A DNA stretch of 64,000 nt from an uncultured Porphyromonadaceae bacterium (GCA_947175495.1 CAMWNB010000002.1:1-64000), one strand, 5' to 3'. Numbered from the stretch's first letter, positions 44,617-54,041 are shown. The notes: a model not told the origin generated them from the sequence alone. Numbers and translations: made by a program.

Positions 44617-45788
44617 CAATGAAATATTCCGTACAACTTCTATTAGCTGCAGCAGTAGCATTTTCAAGCGGCTGCACCCAACAGCAGAAAACGTCTCTCG
44701 AGACTGTCAGGGTGGAGAAAGGCGAACTCACCGAGACCGTTACGGCCACCGGCACGATCGAATCCGTCACGCAGGTGGATGTGGGCACACAAGTCACCGG
44801 CATTATCGATAAACTTTATGCAGACTACAACTCCGTAGTGTCTAAGGGTGAATTGATTGCCGAAATCGAAAAAACGCTGCTCCAGAGCGACCTGGCCAGT
44901 GCGGAAGCCAATGTGGAGTCGGCCAGGCTGACCTATGAATACAACCTCACCAACTATGAGCGCGACAAGGCGCTGCACGACAAACAGCTCATCAGCGACT
45001 ATGAATTTCAGACATCGGCAAAGGACCTGAAAGTGTCTAAGACCGCGTACGACAAAGCGCAGGCCGACAAGGTGAGGGCGGCGAAAAATCTCAATTATGC
45101 CGAAATATATTCGCCTATCGACGGCATCGTTATCTCGCGAGAGGTGGAGGTGGGCCAGACTGTCGTTTCCAATATGAACGTGGCCAACCTCTACACCATT
45201 GCAGACCTCGACAACATGCAGGTGATAGGCAACGTGGATGAAGCGGATATAGGCAGTGTGAAAGTCGGGCAACCTGTGACTTTTTCGGTAGATGCATATC
45301 CCGATATCCTTTTCGAAGGCACTGTGACGCAGGTGCGGCTCAATCCAACCACAGAAAGCAATGTCGTGACCTACGAAGTGGTGGTGAATGCCCCCAATCC
45401 CGAGCATAAGCTCATACCGGGCCTCACTGCCAATCTCACCATCTACACCCTGCGTAAGGAAAACATTCTTTTACTGCCTGACAAGGCTTTCACATTCGAG
45501 CCGCGCTCATCCGACGACAAGAACCTGCCCCGGCAGGCCGGCGATGCCGATGAACTCAGACTTGAGGACAATCAAAAGTGCGTGTGGCTTGTGAAGGATG
45601 GCAAACTTGTGCCTGTCGCTGTCACCATTGGCGCGACAAACGGCATAAAGACACAGATACTTGCCGGCCTGGCCGAAAATGATGTGGTTGCCGCAGACTA
45701 CAGCACTGTCGTGTCTCAGGGCAACATGCCCCACGACGAGCAGAGCCCGTTCGCGCCGCAGCCTCCGGGGCGCAACAAAAAGAAATAA
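44613..45788 (+). CDS. MacA/HlyD-type periplasmic adaptor subunit
   Basis: A 391-residue membrane-fusion protein with an N-terminal signal or lipobox (LLLAAAVAFSSGC). Barrel-sandwich halves flank an alpha-hairpin (VDVGTQVTGIIDKLYADYNSVVSKGELIAEIEKTLLQSDL; IYSPIDGIVISREVEVGQTV), then comes a beta-barrel domain. It links MacB to the TolC duct. Two close ATG codons (44613, 44619) are possible; the first overlaps the tolC-like stop. The next gene starts 20 nt downstream. Confidence 0.92.
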   Translation: MTMKYSVQLLLAAAVAFSSGCTQQQKTSLETVRVEKGELTETVTATGTIESVTQVDVGTQVTGIIDKLYADYNSVVSKGELIAEIEKTLLQSDLASAEANVESARLTYEYNLTNYERDKALHDKQLISDYEFQTSAKDLKVSKTAYDKAQADKVRAAKNLNYAEIYSPIDGIVISREVEVGQTVVSNMNVANLYTIADLDNMQVIGNVDEADIGSVKVGQPVTFSVDAYPDILFEGTVTQVRLNPTTESNVVTYEVVVNAPNPEHKLIPGLTANLTIYTLRKENILLLPDKAFTFEPRSSDDKNLPRQAGDADELRLEDNQKCVWLVKDGKLVPVAVTIGATNGIKTQILAGLAENDVVAADYSTVVSQGNMPHDEQSPFAPQPPGRNKKK

Positions 45789-45808
45789 ACTGAAACTGAA
45801 CGGTTCAA

Positions 45809-46558
45809 ATGAGCGAGAATAAAGAAATCATCCGTATCGACAATTTGCGCAGAGAGTTTGTCGTCGGAAATGAAAAGGTGAAGGCCTTGCGTGGTGTTTC
45901 GTTCACCATCCATGAAGGAGAATTTGTGACCATAATGGGCACATCGGGTTCCGGCAAGTCCACTTTGCTGAATCTGCTGGGATGTCTTGACACGCCCACC
46001 TCGGGCGAATATCTCCTTGATGGCGTTTCGGTGCAGTCGATGAGCAAGAACCAGCGGGCGGTGATGCGCAACCGAAAAATCGGATTTGTGTTTCAGAACT
46101 ACAATCTGCTGCCCAAAACCACCGCTGTCGAAAACGTGGAGCTGCCTCTGCTCTACAATTCTGCCGTAGGCGCAAAAGAGCGTCGCGAACGGGCAGTCGC
46201 CGCTCTTAAAGCCGTGGATCTGGAGTCGAGACTCAACCATAAGAGCAATCAGATGTCGGGCGGTCAGCAACAGCGCGTGGCCATAGCGCGCGCGTTGGTC
46301 AACAATCCTGTGATAATCCTTGCCGACGAGGCTACGGGCAATCTTGACACGCGCACGTCGTTCAGCATACTGATGCTTTTTCAGCAGCTGCATGCGCAAG
46401 GCAAAACCATCATTTTTGTGACTCACAATCCGGAACTCGCGGAATATTCGTCGCGCAACATCGTGCTGAGAGACGGCAAAATAATATCGGACACAATCAA
46501 CGAGCATCCGGCCTCGGCCCGTGAGGCTTTTGAAAAACTCCCTAAAGACACTGATTGA
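45809..46558 (+). CDS. MacB-type ABC transporter ATP-binding protein
   Basis: A 249-residue ATPase. Walker A is GTSGSGKST, the signature motif is [15 protein letters not shown], Walker B is [13 protein letters not shown], and the switch His lies in FVTHNPELA. It belongs to the LolD/MacB branch and powers the permease encoded 2 nt downstream. Here ATPase and permease are separate proteins rather than one fused MacB. Confidence 0.94.
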   Translation: MSENKEIIRIDNLRREFVVGNEKVKALRGVSFTIHEGEFVTIMGTSGSGKSTLLNLLGCLDTPTSGEYLLDGVSVQSMSKNQRAVMRNRKIGFVFQNYNLLPKTTAVENVELPLLYNSAVGAKERRERAVAALKAVDLESRLNHKSNQMSGGQQQRVAIARALVNNPVIILADEATGNLDTRTSFSILMLFQQLHAQGKTIIFVTHNPELAEYSSRNIVLRDGKIISDTINEHPASAREAFEKLPKDTD

Positions 46559-46560
46559 CC

Positions 46561-47778
46561 ATGAATATCGCCAACCTGCTTAAAATAGCTCTGAAAGCTC
46601 TTTCCAACAATAAGTTGAGATGCTTTCTCACAATGTTGGGCATCATCATAGGTGTCGCTTCTGTCATCACTATGCTGGCCATTGGCCAGGGATCAAAGAA
46701 CAGCATCAAGAAGCAGATTTCCGAGATGGGGTCAAACATGATAATGATCCATCCCGGAAATATGCAGCGCGGCGGCGTGCGACAGAGTGCCGACGACATG
46801 CAGACCATAAAAGTGGCCGATTATGAAGCAATCCGGCACATCCCCGGCGTAGCTGCCGTGTCGCCGTCGGTCAACTCCGGCGGACAGCTTGTCAACGGCA
46901 ACAACAACTATCCTTCCACAATCTATGGTGTCACTCCGGAATACCTCGATATCAGAAAGTTCAAGGTGAAGGACGGGGCGATGTTCACCGACAACGACAT
47001 AAAGTCGGCCGCCAAGGTGTGTGTGCTCGGCAAGACCGTAGTCGACAATCTTTTTCCCGGCGGCGACGACCCGGTGGGGCGTGTAATCCGGTTCGGAAAG
47101 ATTCCGATGACCGTTGTTGGCGTGCTTGAGTCGAAAGGCACCAACTCTATGGGCCAGGACCAGGACGATGTGGTGATTGCTCCATACACGACGGTGATGA
47201 AGCGAATACTTGCAATCGACTACATACAAGGCATATTCGCAAGTGCCGTGGATGAATCGCACACCGATGAGACAATAGACCGTATCACGAATCTGCTGCG
47301 GGCCCAGCATAAACTCAAAGAAGAGGACGACAACGATTTCGAGATTCGCTCGCAGCAGGAACTGAGCGAGATGATGAACTCCACAAGCGACATGATGACG
47401 GTGCTTCTTGCGTGCATAGCCGGAATCTCTCTCCTCGTTGGCGGCATCGGCATCATGAACATAATGTATGTGTCGGTCACAGAGCGAACCCGCGAGATTG
47501 GACTGCGAATGTCGATCGGTGCGCGTGGCGTCGACATCCTGTCTCAGTTTCTCATTGAGGCTGTCATAATCAGCGTAAGCGGCGGTGTCATAGGAATTCT
47601 TCTGGGCGTAATGGCCACATGGCTTGTCAATCTTATCGCACATTGGCCCGTGTATATCCAGGTCTATTCTGTTGTGCTGTCGTTCGCGGTGTGCACCATT
47701 ACCGGCGTGTTCTTCGGATGGTATCCGGCAAAAAAAGCGGCCGGTCTCGATCCTATCGAGGCCATCCGATATGAGTGA
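46561..47778 (+). CDS. MacB-type ABC transporter permease
   Basis: A 405-residue membrane protein with four helices: one near the N-terminus (CFLTMLGIIIGVASVITML), a large periplasmic domain, and three at the C-terminus (VLLACIAGISLLVGGIGIMNIMYVSVTERTREIGLRM...). This is the mechanotransmission type of MacB; such pumps export peptides, toxins or macrolides from the periplasm through TolC. The track starts at a TTG two codons earlier; the ATG 2 nt after the ATPase stop is preferred. Confidence 0.93.
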   Translation: MNIANLLKIALKALSNNKLRCFLTMLGIIIGVASVITMLAIGQGSKNSIKKQISEMGSNMIMIHPGNMQRGGVRQSADDMQTIKVADYEAIRHIPGVAAVSPSVNSGGQLVNGNNNYPSTIYGVTPEYLDIRKFKVKDGAMFTDNDIKSAAKVCVLGKTVVDNLFPGGDDPVGRVIRFGKIPMTVVGVLESKGTNSMGQDQDDVVIAPYTTVMKRILAIDYIQGIFASAVDESHTDETIDRITNLLRAQHKLKEEDDNDFEIRSQQELSEMMNSTSDMMTVLLACIAGISLLVGGIGIMNIMYVSVTERTREIGLRMSIGARGVDILSQFLIEAVIISVSGGVIGILLGVMATWLVNLIAHWPVYIQVYSVVLSFAVCTITGVFFGWYPAKKAAGLDPIEAIRYE

Positions 47779-47789
47779 CCGCACAAAGG

Positions 47790-47815
47790 GGCGGAGCGGC
47801 AATTGCCGCTCCGCC
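47790..47815. terminator. Bidirectional terminator after the MacB permease gene
   Basis: Perfect 26-nt palindrome GGCGGAGCGG..CCGCTCCGCC between converging genes. There is no long T-tract, so termination strength is uncertain. Confidence 0.7.
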
Positions 47816-47820
47816 ATGTA

Positions 47821-48651
47821 TTATCGTCCGAAAGACAGGGTGGTGTAATAGTTGAGGCCTCCTCCGGCGGCGTAACCGCTACCGAAACTAAGGGTGATGT
47901 ATTGCCCGTCGTTGCCCCACCACACGGCACGTCGGCCGCCACCGGCGAGATTCTGCACGGCATACGGACGTCCGTATGCCGATGTCAGGCTGTTGTAGAC
48001 GGCGTTGTAGCGTCCGAGATTGTAGCCCGATGTATAGTAGACAAATTCCGAGCCGTCAAGACCGGCGTTTCCGTAGTGCAGGTTGGCTACAGGCCAGCTG
48101 TAGTTGAGCATAGGCACATTGGCGAGATACACCACGTTGTTGTCATAGCCGCTCACGTTGTAGCCGTTGTTGATGAGCGCATTTATGCTGAGGTTCACAG
48201 TCGTGCCTAATGCCACTCCGAGAATGCTGCGGAACGGGCGCCAGCTGTGTGGGTGCCATGACGGAGGCGGCGGAGCCGGGCGATGATAGGGGCGTGGGGG
48301 CGGCATGTTGGGCCGGTGCGGACGTCCGTAGTTCACATGATGGTGGTGGTGTGGTGTTGCCTGTGGTCCGGGCTTTGGCCTCTGCGGGGGACGCTGCGGC
48401 TGCCCGTGGTGATTGCCTTGCGGGGGACGCTGAGGCCCGTGCGGTTTTTTATTGTCCGGACGCCCGGGTTGCTGCGGGCGGTTGTTGCCCGGACGGCTTC
48501 CATGCTTTTTGCCGTTGCGGCTCTGAGTGGGGCGTGTCTGGTGCTGTTCGGGTTTGTCCTGGCCGTTGTTGCGTCCGCGTGCTTCTGTGCAGGGGGCGCA
48601 CAATGCTCCGCAGAGGAGCAGGATGGCGATTGTGCGGTATATCTTCTGCAT
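47821..48651 (-). CDS. Secreted Pro/His-rich protein, unknown function
   Basis: A 276-residue protein with a signal peptide (MQKIYRTIAILLLCGALCAPCTEA). A 110-residue low-complexity region follows, rich in Pro, Arg, Gln, Gly and His and including a run of five His (PHHHHHVN). The compact C-terminal domain of about 150 residues has repeated Tyr/Asn/Gly patterns (YDNNVVYLANVPMLNYSWP, YTSGYNLGRYN, LTSAYGRPYAVQNL). The low-complexity part could bind metal or cell wall; that is speculation. The start is 68 codons inside the track ORF. It is divergent from pyrE. Confidence 0.75.
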   Translation of the reverse strand: MQKIYRTIAILLLCGALCAPCTEARGRNNGQDKPEQHQTRPTQSRNGKKHGSRPGNNRPQQPGRPDNKKPHGPQRPPQGNHHGQPQRPPQRPKPGPQATPHHHHHVNYGRPHRPNMPPPRPYHRPAPPPPSWHPHSWRPFRSILGVALGTTVNLSINALINNGYNVSGYDNNVVYLANVPMLNYSWPVANLHYGNAGLDGSEFVYYTSGYNLGRYNAVYNSLTSAYGRPYAVQNLAGGGRRAVWWGNDGQYITLSFGSGYAAGGGLNYYTTLSFGR

Positions 48652-48738
48652 GGTCGTGGATTTTTGTTGGGGTGTATACAAATATGATGTCAAATGGCCG
48701 AAAAAGTTTAAAGTCGCGCTAAAAAAAGCGTCAGACGT

Positions 48739-48768
48739 TTTGCAAATCTGTACTTTTTTGTACCTTTG
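48739..48768 (+). promoter_or_regulatory. Promoter of the pyrE operon
   Basis: TTTG, 18 bp, TACCTTTG on the plus strand, 31 bp upstream of the pyrE start. Confidence 0.65.
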
Positions 48769-48799
48769 CATTGGAAACAATTCAAGTGTAAAGAAGAAT

Positions 48800-49450
48800 A
48801 TGGAACATGTGGCCCGTTTGCTTGCAGGCAAACTGTTGAAAATCAGCGCAATCAATCTTCAGCCCGATAATTCGTTCATCTGGGCCAACGGCTGGAATGC
48901 GCCAATGTACACCGACATGCGCAAGACGCTGTCGTACCCCGCTTTACGCACATTCATAAAGATACAGCTTGCACGCCTGATAATGGAGCATTTCGGTGAG
49001 GCCGATGCCGTGGCCGGAGTAGCGACGGGTGCCATCGCCTATTCTGCTATGGTGGCTGATGAGCTGGGTCTTCCCTATGCATATGTCCGCACAACGCCAA
49101 AAGACCATGGCCTTGAGAATCTGATAGAAGGCAATCTCAAGCCTGGACAGAAAGTGGTGGTTGTCAACGACCTGCTCACCAACGGCTCGCGTTCGCTCCG
49201 CGTGGCCCGCACGCTGTCCGATGCCGGCTGCGATGTCATCGGCATGGTGGCTATGCTCGACTTCGGCTTTGATGCCGCAGTGGATATGCTCGATGAGTTC
49301 GGCATAAAGGTCAAGGCGTTGAGCAATTACAGCGATATGCTTGATGTGGCGCTTGCCGAAGGAGTGATTCTGCCCTCGGATGTGACCGCATTCAAGGAAT
49401 GGCACGACGATCCGGAATCGTGGACGCCCGGCTCCGGCGACAATGAATAA
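48800..49450 (+). CDS. pyrE: Orotate phosphoribosyltransferase (PyrE) with an altered PRPP motif
   Basis: A 216-residue protein of pyrimidine synthesis that should join orotate and PRPP. The N-terminal half is typical (LLKISAINLQPDNSFIWANGWNAPMYTDMRKTLSYPALR; VAGVATGAIAYSAMVAD), as is the catalytic loop (VRTTPKDHGLENLIEG). The PRPP-binding motif, usually VVVVEDLISTGGSS, reads VVVVNDLLTNGSRS here, losing one of the paired acidic residues and the TGGSS loop. Activity could therefore be changed. The frame is intact, and an SRPBCC gene follows after 12 nt. The long track ORF extends into the upstream gene's leader. Confidence 0.85.
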   Translation: MEHVARLLAGKLLKISAINLQPDNSFIWANGWNAPMYTDMRKTLSYPALRTFIKIQLARLIMEHFGEADAVAGVATGAIAYSAMVADELGLPYAYVRTTPKDHGLENLIEGNLKPGQKVVVVNDLLTNGSRSLRVARTLSDAGCDVIGMVAMLDFGFDAAVDMLDEFGIKVKALSNYSDMLDVALAEGVILPSDVTAFKEWHDDPESWTPGSGDNE

Positions 49451-49462
49451 CAGACAAAAGAT

Positions 49463-49879
49463 ATGGCAACATATAAAGCAAAAGCAGTAACTATCAATAA
49501 ATCGGCAGAGGCCATTGCCGAGCAGTTCGCCGACCTCACCCGTCTGCAGACGCAGCTCGACAATCTGCCCCCGGAGGAGCGTGCGAAGGTGGGAGATGCC
49601 CACTTCACCTCCGACGCAATCATCATCAATTCGCCACAAGTGGGCGAAATCAAATTCCAGGTGACCGAGCGCACTCCCGGACGCGTGGCCTTTCAGGCAG
49701 GCGGCCTGCCGATGCCTGTGATTATGGCTGTGGACATGACGCCGCTTGGCGCTGATTCCACGGAGGTGCTTGCCTCGCTCGACATTGACATTCCCGCGGT
49801 GTTGCGTCCTATGGTTGGCGGCACTATGCAGAAGGCTGTCGACCAGTTCGGTCAGCTGATCACCCGTCTCAATCAGTGA
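49463..49879 (+). CDS. SRPBCC/START-like small ligand-binding domain protein
   Basis: A 138-residue protein without a signal peptide, resembling the SRPBCC (polyketide cyclase/Bet v1-like) fold: MATYKAKAVTINKSAEAIAEQFADLTRLQ at the start, GEIKFQVTERTPGRVAFQAG in the sheet, and a long C-terminal helix (MVGGTMQKAVDQFGQLITRL). Such proteins hold hydrophobic ligands. It lies between pyrE and a lipoprotein gene, whose GTG start overlaps its stop. Confidence 0.8.
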   Translation: MATYKAKAVTINKSAEAIAEQFADLTRLQTQLDNLPPEERAKVGDAHFTSDAIIINSPQVGEIKFQVTERTPGRVAFQAGGLPMPVIMAVDMTPLGADSTEVLASLDIDIPAVLRPMVGGTMQKAVDQFGQLITRLNQ

Positions 49880-50367
49880 AGCTGAGGCTTTCGGCCATAG
49901 CGTTTGCCCTTGCGGCTGCGGCTGCTTCGGGATGTCATCATCTCGACGACGACCGTGTGCCGTTGATGCCGGTGTGGCTTAGTTTCAACACGCAGGCCGA
50001 CTGGACCCTGTACGGCACACCCGCTGCTACGGATTACAAGCTGTTTGTCAAATCCGAACGCATGCCGGCAAATTACCCTTATACCGCGCTTGATGAAACC
50101 GGCTATGGTGGCATATTGCTCGTGTGCGATGTCATGGGCTATCCCAAGGCCTATGATGCCGCTTGCCCGGTGGAGGTGAAGCGTGATGTGCGTGTGCGCG
50201 TCAACGCCGATTTGAAAGCAGAGTGTCCAGTGTGTCACAGCACTTTTGATGTGTTCTCGCTTGACGGACATCCGCTTTCCGGCCGTGCGGCCGACGAGGG
50301 GTGGGGGCTTCGTCGTTTCAGTGTAGGCCCAGGCACGCGCGGCGAAACTATGGTGGTGCGCCAATAG
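49876..50367 (+). CDS. Rieske-like lipoprotein lacking the iron-sulfur histidines
   Basis: A 163-residue protein with an N-terminal lipobox (LAAAAASGC). The C-terminal half looks like a Rieske fold: YDAACPVEV replaces the first C-x-H ligand pair, and AECPVCHSTFDVFSLDGHPLSGRA replaces the second C-x2-H box, leaving cysteines but only one His in a shifted place. A normal 2Fe-2S Rieske cluster is therefore doubtful. The GTG start overlaps the stop of the SRPBCC gene (GTGA). Bacteroidetes carry a family of such small lipoproteins of unknown role. Confidence 0.7.
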   Translation: MKLRLSAIAFALAAAAASGCHHLDDDRVPLMPVWLSFNTQADWTLYGTPAATDYKLFVKSERMPANYPYTALDETGYGGILLVCDVMGYPKAYDAACPVEVKRDVRVRVNADLKAECPVCHSTFDVFSLDGHPLSGRAADEGWGLRRFSVGPGTRGETMVVRQ

Positions 50368-50379
50368 CGCCATGACGAT

Positions 50380-50428
50380 AAACAACAAGGCAGCCATCGG
50401 CATCGGGCCGATGGCTGCCTTGTTGTTT
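50380..50428. terminator. Bidirectional terminator, 22-bp perfect stem
   Basis: AAACAACAAGGCAGCCATCGGC pairs fully with GCCGATGGCTGCCTTGTTGTTT around a 5-nt loop, between the converging lipoprotein and malic enzyme genes. Confidence 0.93.
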
Positions 50429-50442
50429 ACAGAATATCTTTG

Positions 50443-51774
50443 CTATTTTTTGACAGGGCATTCGCTGCCTTCGTTGAGCATGAGCTCGGACATATAGCGG
50501 TTCTCGCGGTCGATGAGCGTGGAGAGATAGCGCTCGTAGGCGTTGAGGTCGGCAAGCGGATGGCGTGCGACGCCGCTTGTGGCCGCAGCTTCGGCCACGG
50601 CGCGAGATACGCGCGGAAGCAGGCGCTTGTCGAATGGCTTCGGCAGGATGTATTTGGGACCGAACTCAAGCGATTTGTCCGGATACAGACGGCGTAGACT
50701 TTCGGTAGCCGGCTCGTGTGCCAGCGCGGCCACGGCGCGGGCGGCAGCCAGCTTCATGTCCTCGTTTATCTCACTGGCGTCGCAGTCGAGGGCACCGCGG
50801 AATATGTAGGGGAAACCGAGCACATTGTTGATCTGGTTGGAGAAGTCGCTTCGGCCGGTGGCGAAAATGAGGTCGTCGCGTGTGGCAAGTGCCAGGTCGT
50901 GGTCTATCTCGGGATCGGGATTGGCCAACGCGAACACGATGGGTTTGGGTGCCATGCTCAGCAGCATTTCGGGCGACATCACGTTTGCCACAGACAGGCC
51001 GAGGAACACATCGGCTCCCACAAGTGCGTCGGCCAGGGTGTGAAGGTCGCGTGTGGTGGCGAATTCTTTTTTTGCTCCTGACAGACCGTCGCGGTCGGCG
51101 CGTATCACGCCTTTGCTGTCGCACATGACGATGTTGTCGTGCTTTACTCCCAGGGCCATATACAGGCGTGTGCAGGCGATGGCTGCAGCTCCTGCGCCGT
51201 TGACCACAAGCTTCACCTCCCCGATGTTTTTACCCTGTATGGTGAGTGCGTTGAGCAGTGCGGCCGCCGAGATTATGGCAGTGCCGTGCTGGTCGTCGTG
51301 CATGACGGGGATATCGCATTCTTCGCGCAGCCGGCGTTCTATTTCAAAGCATTCGGGAGCCTTGATGTCTTCCAGGTTGATGCCACCGAAGGTGGGCGTC
51401 ATGGCCTTTACGGCAGCGATGAAGGCTTCGGGGTCGGCTGCGTCAAGCTCGATGTCGTAGGCGTCGAGGCCGGCGTAGATTTTAAACAGCAGAGCCTTTC
51501 CTTCCATCACCGGCTTTGCGGCGAGCGGGCCGATGTTGCCGAGTCCGAGCACTGCTGTGCCGTTGCTGATTACGGCCACGAGGTTGGAACGGCCGGTGTA
51601 GCGTCGCACCGCTGTCGGGTTGTCCTTGATGGCAAGACACGGGTAGGCGACACCGGGCGAATAGGCCAGCGAAAGGTCGCCGGGGCAGCTGTAGGGTTTG
51701 GTCGGCACCACGGCTATTTTGCCGGGTTGCGGGTGCTCGTGATAGGAGAGGGCTTTTTCTTTGAGGTTGTTCAT
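50443..51774 (-). CDS. NAD(P)-dependent malic enzyme
   Basis: A 443-residue enzyme that oxidatively decarboxylates malate to pyruvate. [12 protein letters not shown] opens the malic domain, [13 protein letters not shown] and [19 protein letters not shown] are catalytic-site motifs, [10 protein letters not shown] is the metal and substrate region, and [16 protein letters not shown] is the nucleotide-binding loop. It lacks the C-terminal phosphotransacetylase-like domain of MaeB-type enzymes. The start was moved 40 codons downstream to [13 protein letters not shown]. Cofactor preference cannot be judged. Confidence 0.93.
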   Translation of the reverse strand: MNNLKEKALSYHEHPQPGKIAVVPTKPYSCPGDLSLAYSPGVAYPCLAIKDNPTAVRRYTGRSNLVAVISNGTAVLGLGNIGPLAAKPVMEGKALLFKIYAGLDAYDIELDAADPEAFIAAVKAMTPTFGGINLEDIKAPECFEIERRLREECDIPVMHDDQHGTAIISAAALLNALTIQGKNIGEVKLVVNGAGAAAIACTRLYMALGVKHDNIVMCDSKGVIRADRDGLSGAKKEFATTRDLHTLADALVGADVFLGLSVANVMSPEMLLSMAPKPIVFALANPDPEIDHDLALATRDDLIFATGRSDFSNQINNVLGFPYIFRGALDCDASEINEDMKLAAARAVAALAHEPATESLRRLYPDKSLEFGPKYILPKPFDKRLLPRVSRAVAEAAATSGVARHPLADLNAYERYLSTLIDRENRYMSELMLNEGSECPVKK

Positions 51775-51923
51775 CTTGAGGTGTAAATCATAAGCTGTCG
51801 GCGATGGAGGGATATACGCGGCAGGCCATTCAACAATTCTATTTTTTCTTTTTCCGTAAAACACAAAAATCGTGCCATGGGTTGGTTTTGTCACGCAACT
51901 GTTTGCTTAAATTTTGTAAAAAA

Positions 51924-51953
51924 AAGAGAGGCGACCCGCGGGTCGCCTCTCTT
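51924..51953 (-). terminator. Rho-independent terminator after the receptor-lipoprotein operon
   Basis: Perfect 30-nt palindrome AAGAGAGGCGACCCG/CGGGTCGCCTCTCTT, followed on the minus strand by a run of T residues. Confidence 0.93.
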
Positions 51954-51977
51954 GTGGGGTATGTTCTTGAGCTTTAT

Positions 51978-54020
51978 TTATTCGGCGTCATTCCATGTGC
52001 AGTCGAGGAATGTGAATGTGCCGGGGGCAGTCACCTCGAAACGGATAGTGTGGGCGGTGGTTGCACCGTCATAGACGTAGAAGTTGATGGTGTAGGTCAC
52101 CTGCACGCCGTCCATGGGCATTGCGTCGGGATGAATCTGCGCGAGGACGCCGGGCATTACTTCGGTTTCAAAGCGCTTTTTCATAGTGGCGACCACTTCT
52201 GCGTCGGACATGCCCTCGTAGCCGGCGGGATACTGGGCGCGAGCCTTGTCGGCACGGAGGTCTACGTTGTTCTGGTAGGCAGTGGTGCCGCAGTAGTACT
52301 CGTTGTTGCCGAAGGAGGTTACATAGCCGAAGCCGCTGGTGATGCTTGTGGAGCCCAGAGGCACGTCGATGTTCTCGTAGACCCAGTCGGTGCATGCCTG
52401 GTAGTAGGTGGCGCTGAACTCAATGTTGCGGCCTGCGGGCAGCGTGATTACCACGCTGGGATCGGCCTTCCACTGGCCATTGTTGCGCACGAACTGGAGG
52501 GTGGTCTCCTCAATGCCGTCGTTTTCGGCCCATTCGCCGTTGCTGAAGATATACTGGCGGGCGATATAGCCGTTGGCCTCATAATTGTAGAACACTACGA
52601 ACTCCTGTTCGCCTTCCTGGGCGTAGGGGAATGTCTGCTTAAGGAAGATGGGCAGTCCGAAGTTGGCCTGGGCGGTGGTGAGGTTGCCGAAGGTCTTGCC
52701 GGTGATTTCGTTGCACTGGTCGGCACTGAGGGCGGTCACGTCGTTGGGCTTGCTCCAGCGGCTGCCGTTGTAGTAGTACACCTCGGATGCTTTTACCGAA
52801 GCGACCTTGGCTACATGGCGCGGTGCGGCTGCGGCCGCTCCGTCCTTGATTTCTGTGACAACGGTGCTCATGTAGCGGCCGCCGGCGATTGCGATGAAAT
52901 AGCCGTTGACGGTGACATTTGCGCCGTCGGTCAGCTGGGCCTTGAGAGCCTCGGGTGTGAAGTAGGCGCTGCCCTTTGCGGTCTCGGCTCCGTCCACAAC
53001 GATGTTGATGTTGTTGCCGCTGACGGCCACGGTGCCGGTCATCTGCACATACTGGGCAACTTCGTTGTCGGTGCGGGTGATGAGCGCGTCCATGTCGGCG
53101 CCTGTGAGCACCTTGGGCGCGGGATACTCGTAGGTGGTGGCGGTGGGGTCGGTCACCTTGGTGATGGTGGCAGTGGCGAGGTCAAGCTGGAAGCCCTTGT
53201 TGTAGGCTCCTACTGTGGCTGTGACTTCGTAGGCGTCGCCGATGGTGTAGGCCGAAGCATCGATGCCTGCGCCATCGTAGGCGAAAACCGAGCCGCTGGC
53301 GTCGGTGACGATGATGCCGCGGTCGCAGAAGCCGGTGATCCAGCCCTGGATGGTCACCTGCTGGTCAAGAGCCATGGTGGCTACGACAGAGCTGGGCTTC
53401 CATGTTTCAGGCTCTGCAGTGGAGTTGAACACGGGATCTGTGGTGCTCCAGTTGTAGTTGACCACTACATAGTCGCCTTGCTCGGCATCGGGGAATTTCT
53501 CGGCAAGAATGCCGGGCACCGATGCGGCAGCAGTGTGGGAGGGAGCGAGCGCTTCTGCGTAGTTCTCGTCGCTTTCGTAGATGGCCTGATAGTCCTCGGT
53601 GGTGAGAGTATAGGAGGACGACGCGTTCAGCAGCTCGAGCTCTTCGGGCAGTGCGTCGGCCACGTTGTAGGTCACCTTTACGGCCGAGCCGTCGCTGAGC
53701 GAGAAATAGGAGAAGCTCGTCGACGCCAGGAAGGAGGGCAGATAGTCCTCGGCAGTGATTTTGTCGGTGAAGCGGTGGAGCTTGCCCACGTTGGCGAGTT
53801 CGGCGGCGAGTTCGTCGCCGGCGAGAGCCTTGTTGGAGGAGTTGGCGGCGATGGCGGCGTAGTCGGCATCGGTGAGGGTGTATTCCACGGTCTGCACGTC
53901 AGTGTTGTCGGGCGTGGTGAAACCGTCGAGATAGTCCTCGTTCCAGCTGTTGTCGTCGCAGGCTGCGAGTGCGAGCACGGCGGCGGCTGCGATGAGAGGC
54001 TTTACGATATATTGTTTCAT
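51978..54020 (-). CDS. Large surface lipoprotein with OB-fold-like domains, partner of a TonB receptor
   Basis: A 680-residue lipoprotein (lipobox LALAAC) that starts 21 nt after the receptor gene. After an N-terminal region with repeated LTxxDY motifs (YTLTDADYAAIA, YTLTTEDYQAIY), two OB-fold-like beta domains follow (VTIQGWITGFCDRGIIVTDASGSVFAY; YVQMTGTVAVSGNNINIVVDG), then a C-terminal domain rich in aromatic residues. An acidic stretch after the lipobox Cys (CDDNSWNEDYLDGF) may act as a surface-export signal. Position suggests it helps the receptor capture its ligand, as SusD does for SusC, but it is not SusD-like. Confidence 0.75.
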   Translation of the reverse strand: MKQYIVKPLIAAAAVLALAACDDNSWNEDYLDGFTTPDNTDVQTVEYTLTDADYAAIAANSSNKALAGDELAAELANVGKLHRFTDKITAEDYLPSFLASTSFSYFSLSDGSAVKVTYNVADALPEELELLNASSSYTLTTEDYQAIYESDENYAEALAPSHTAAASVPGILAEKFPDAEQGDYVVVNYNWSTTDPVFNSTAEPETWKPSSVVATMALDQQVTIQGWITGFCDRGIIVTDASGSVFAYDGAGIDASAYTIGDAYEVTATVGAYNKGFQLDLATATITKVTDPTATTYEYPAPKVLTGADMDALITRTDNEVAQYVQMTGTVAVSGNNINIVVDGAETAKGSAYFTPEALKAQLTDGANVTVNGYFIAIAGGRYMSTVVTEIKDGAAAAAPRHVAKVASVKASEVYYYNGSRWSKPNDVTALSADQCNEITGKTFGNLTTAQANFGLPIFLKQTFPYAQEGEQEFVVFYNYEANGYIARQYIFSNGEWAENDGIEETTLQFVRNNGQWKADPSVVITLPAGRNIEFSATYYQACTDWVYENIDVPLGSTSITSGFGYVTSFGNNEYYCGTTAYQNNVDLRADKARAQYPAGYEGMSDAEVVATMKKRFETEVMPGVLAQIHPDAMPMDGVQVTYTINFYVYDGATTAHTIRFEVTAPGTFTFLDCTWNDAE

Positions 54021-54041
54021 TATGTAGTCGGATTGAGAGGA

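Noticed and set aside
48210-48722. Plus-strand ORFs opposite the Pro/His-rich gene
   Set aside because: Low-complexity shadows; the minus frame has a signal peptide and a coherent C-terminal domain.
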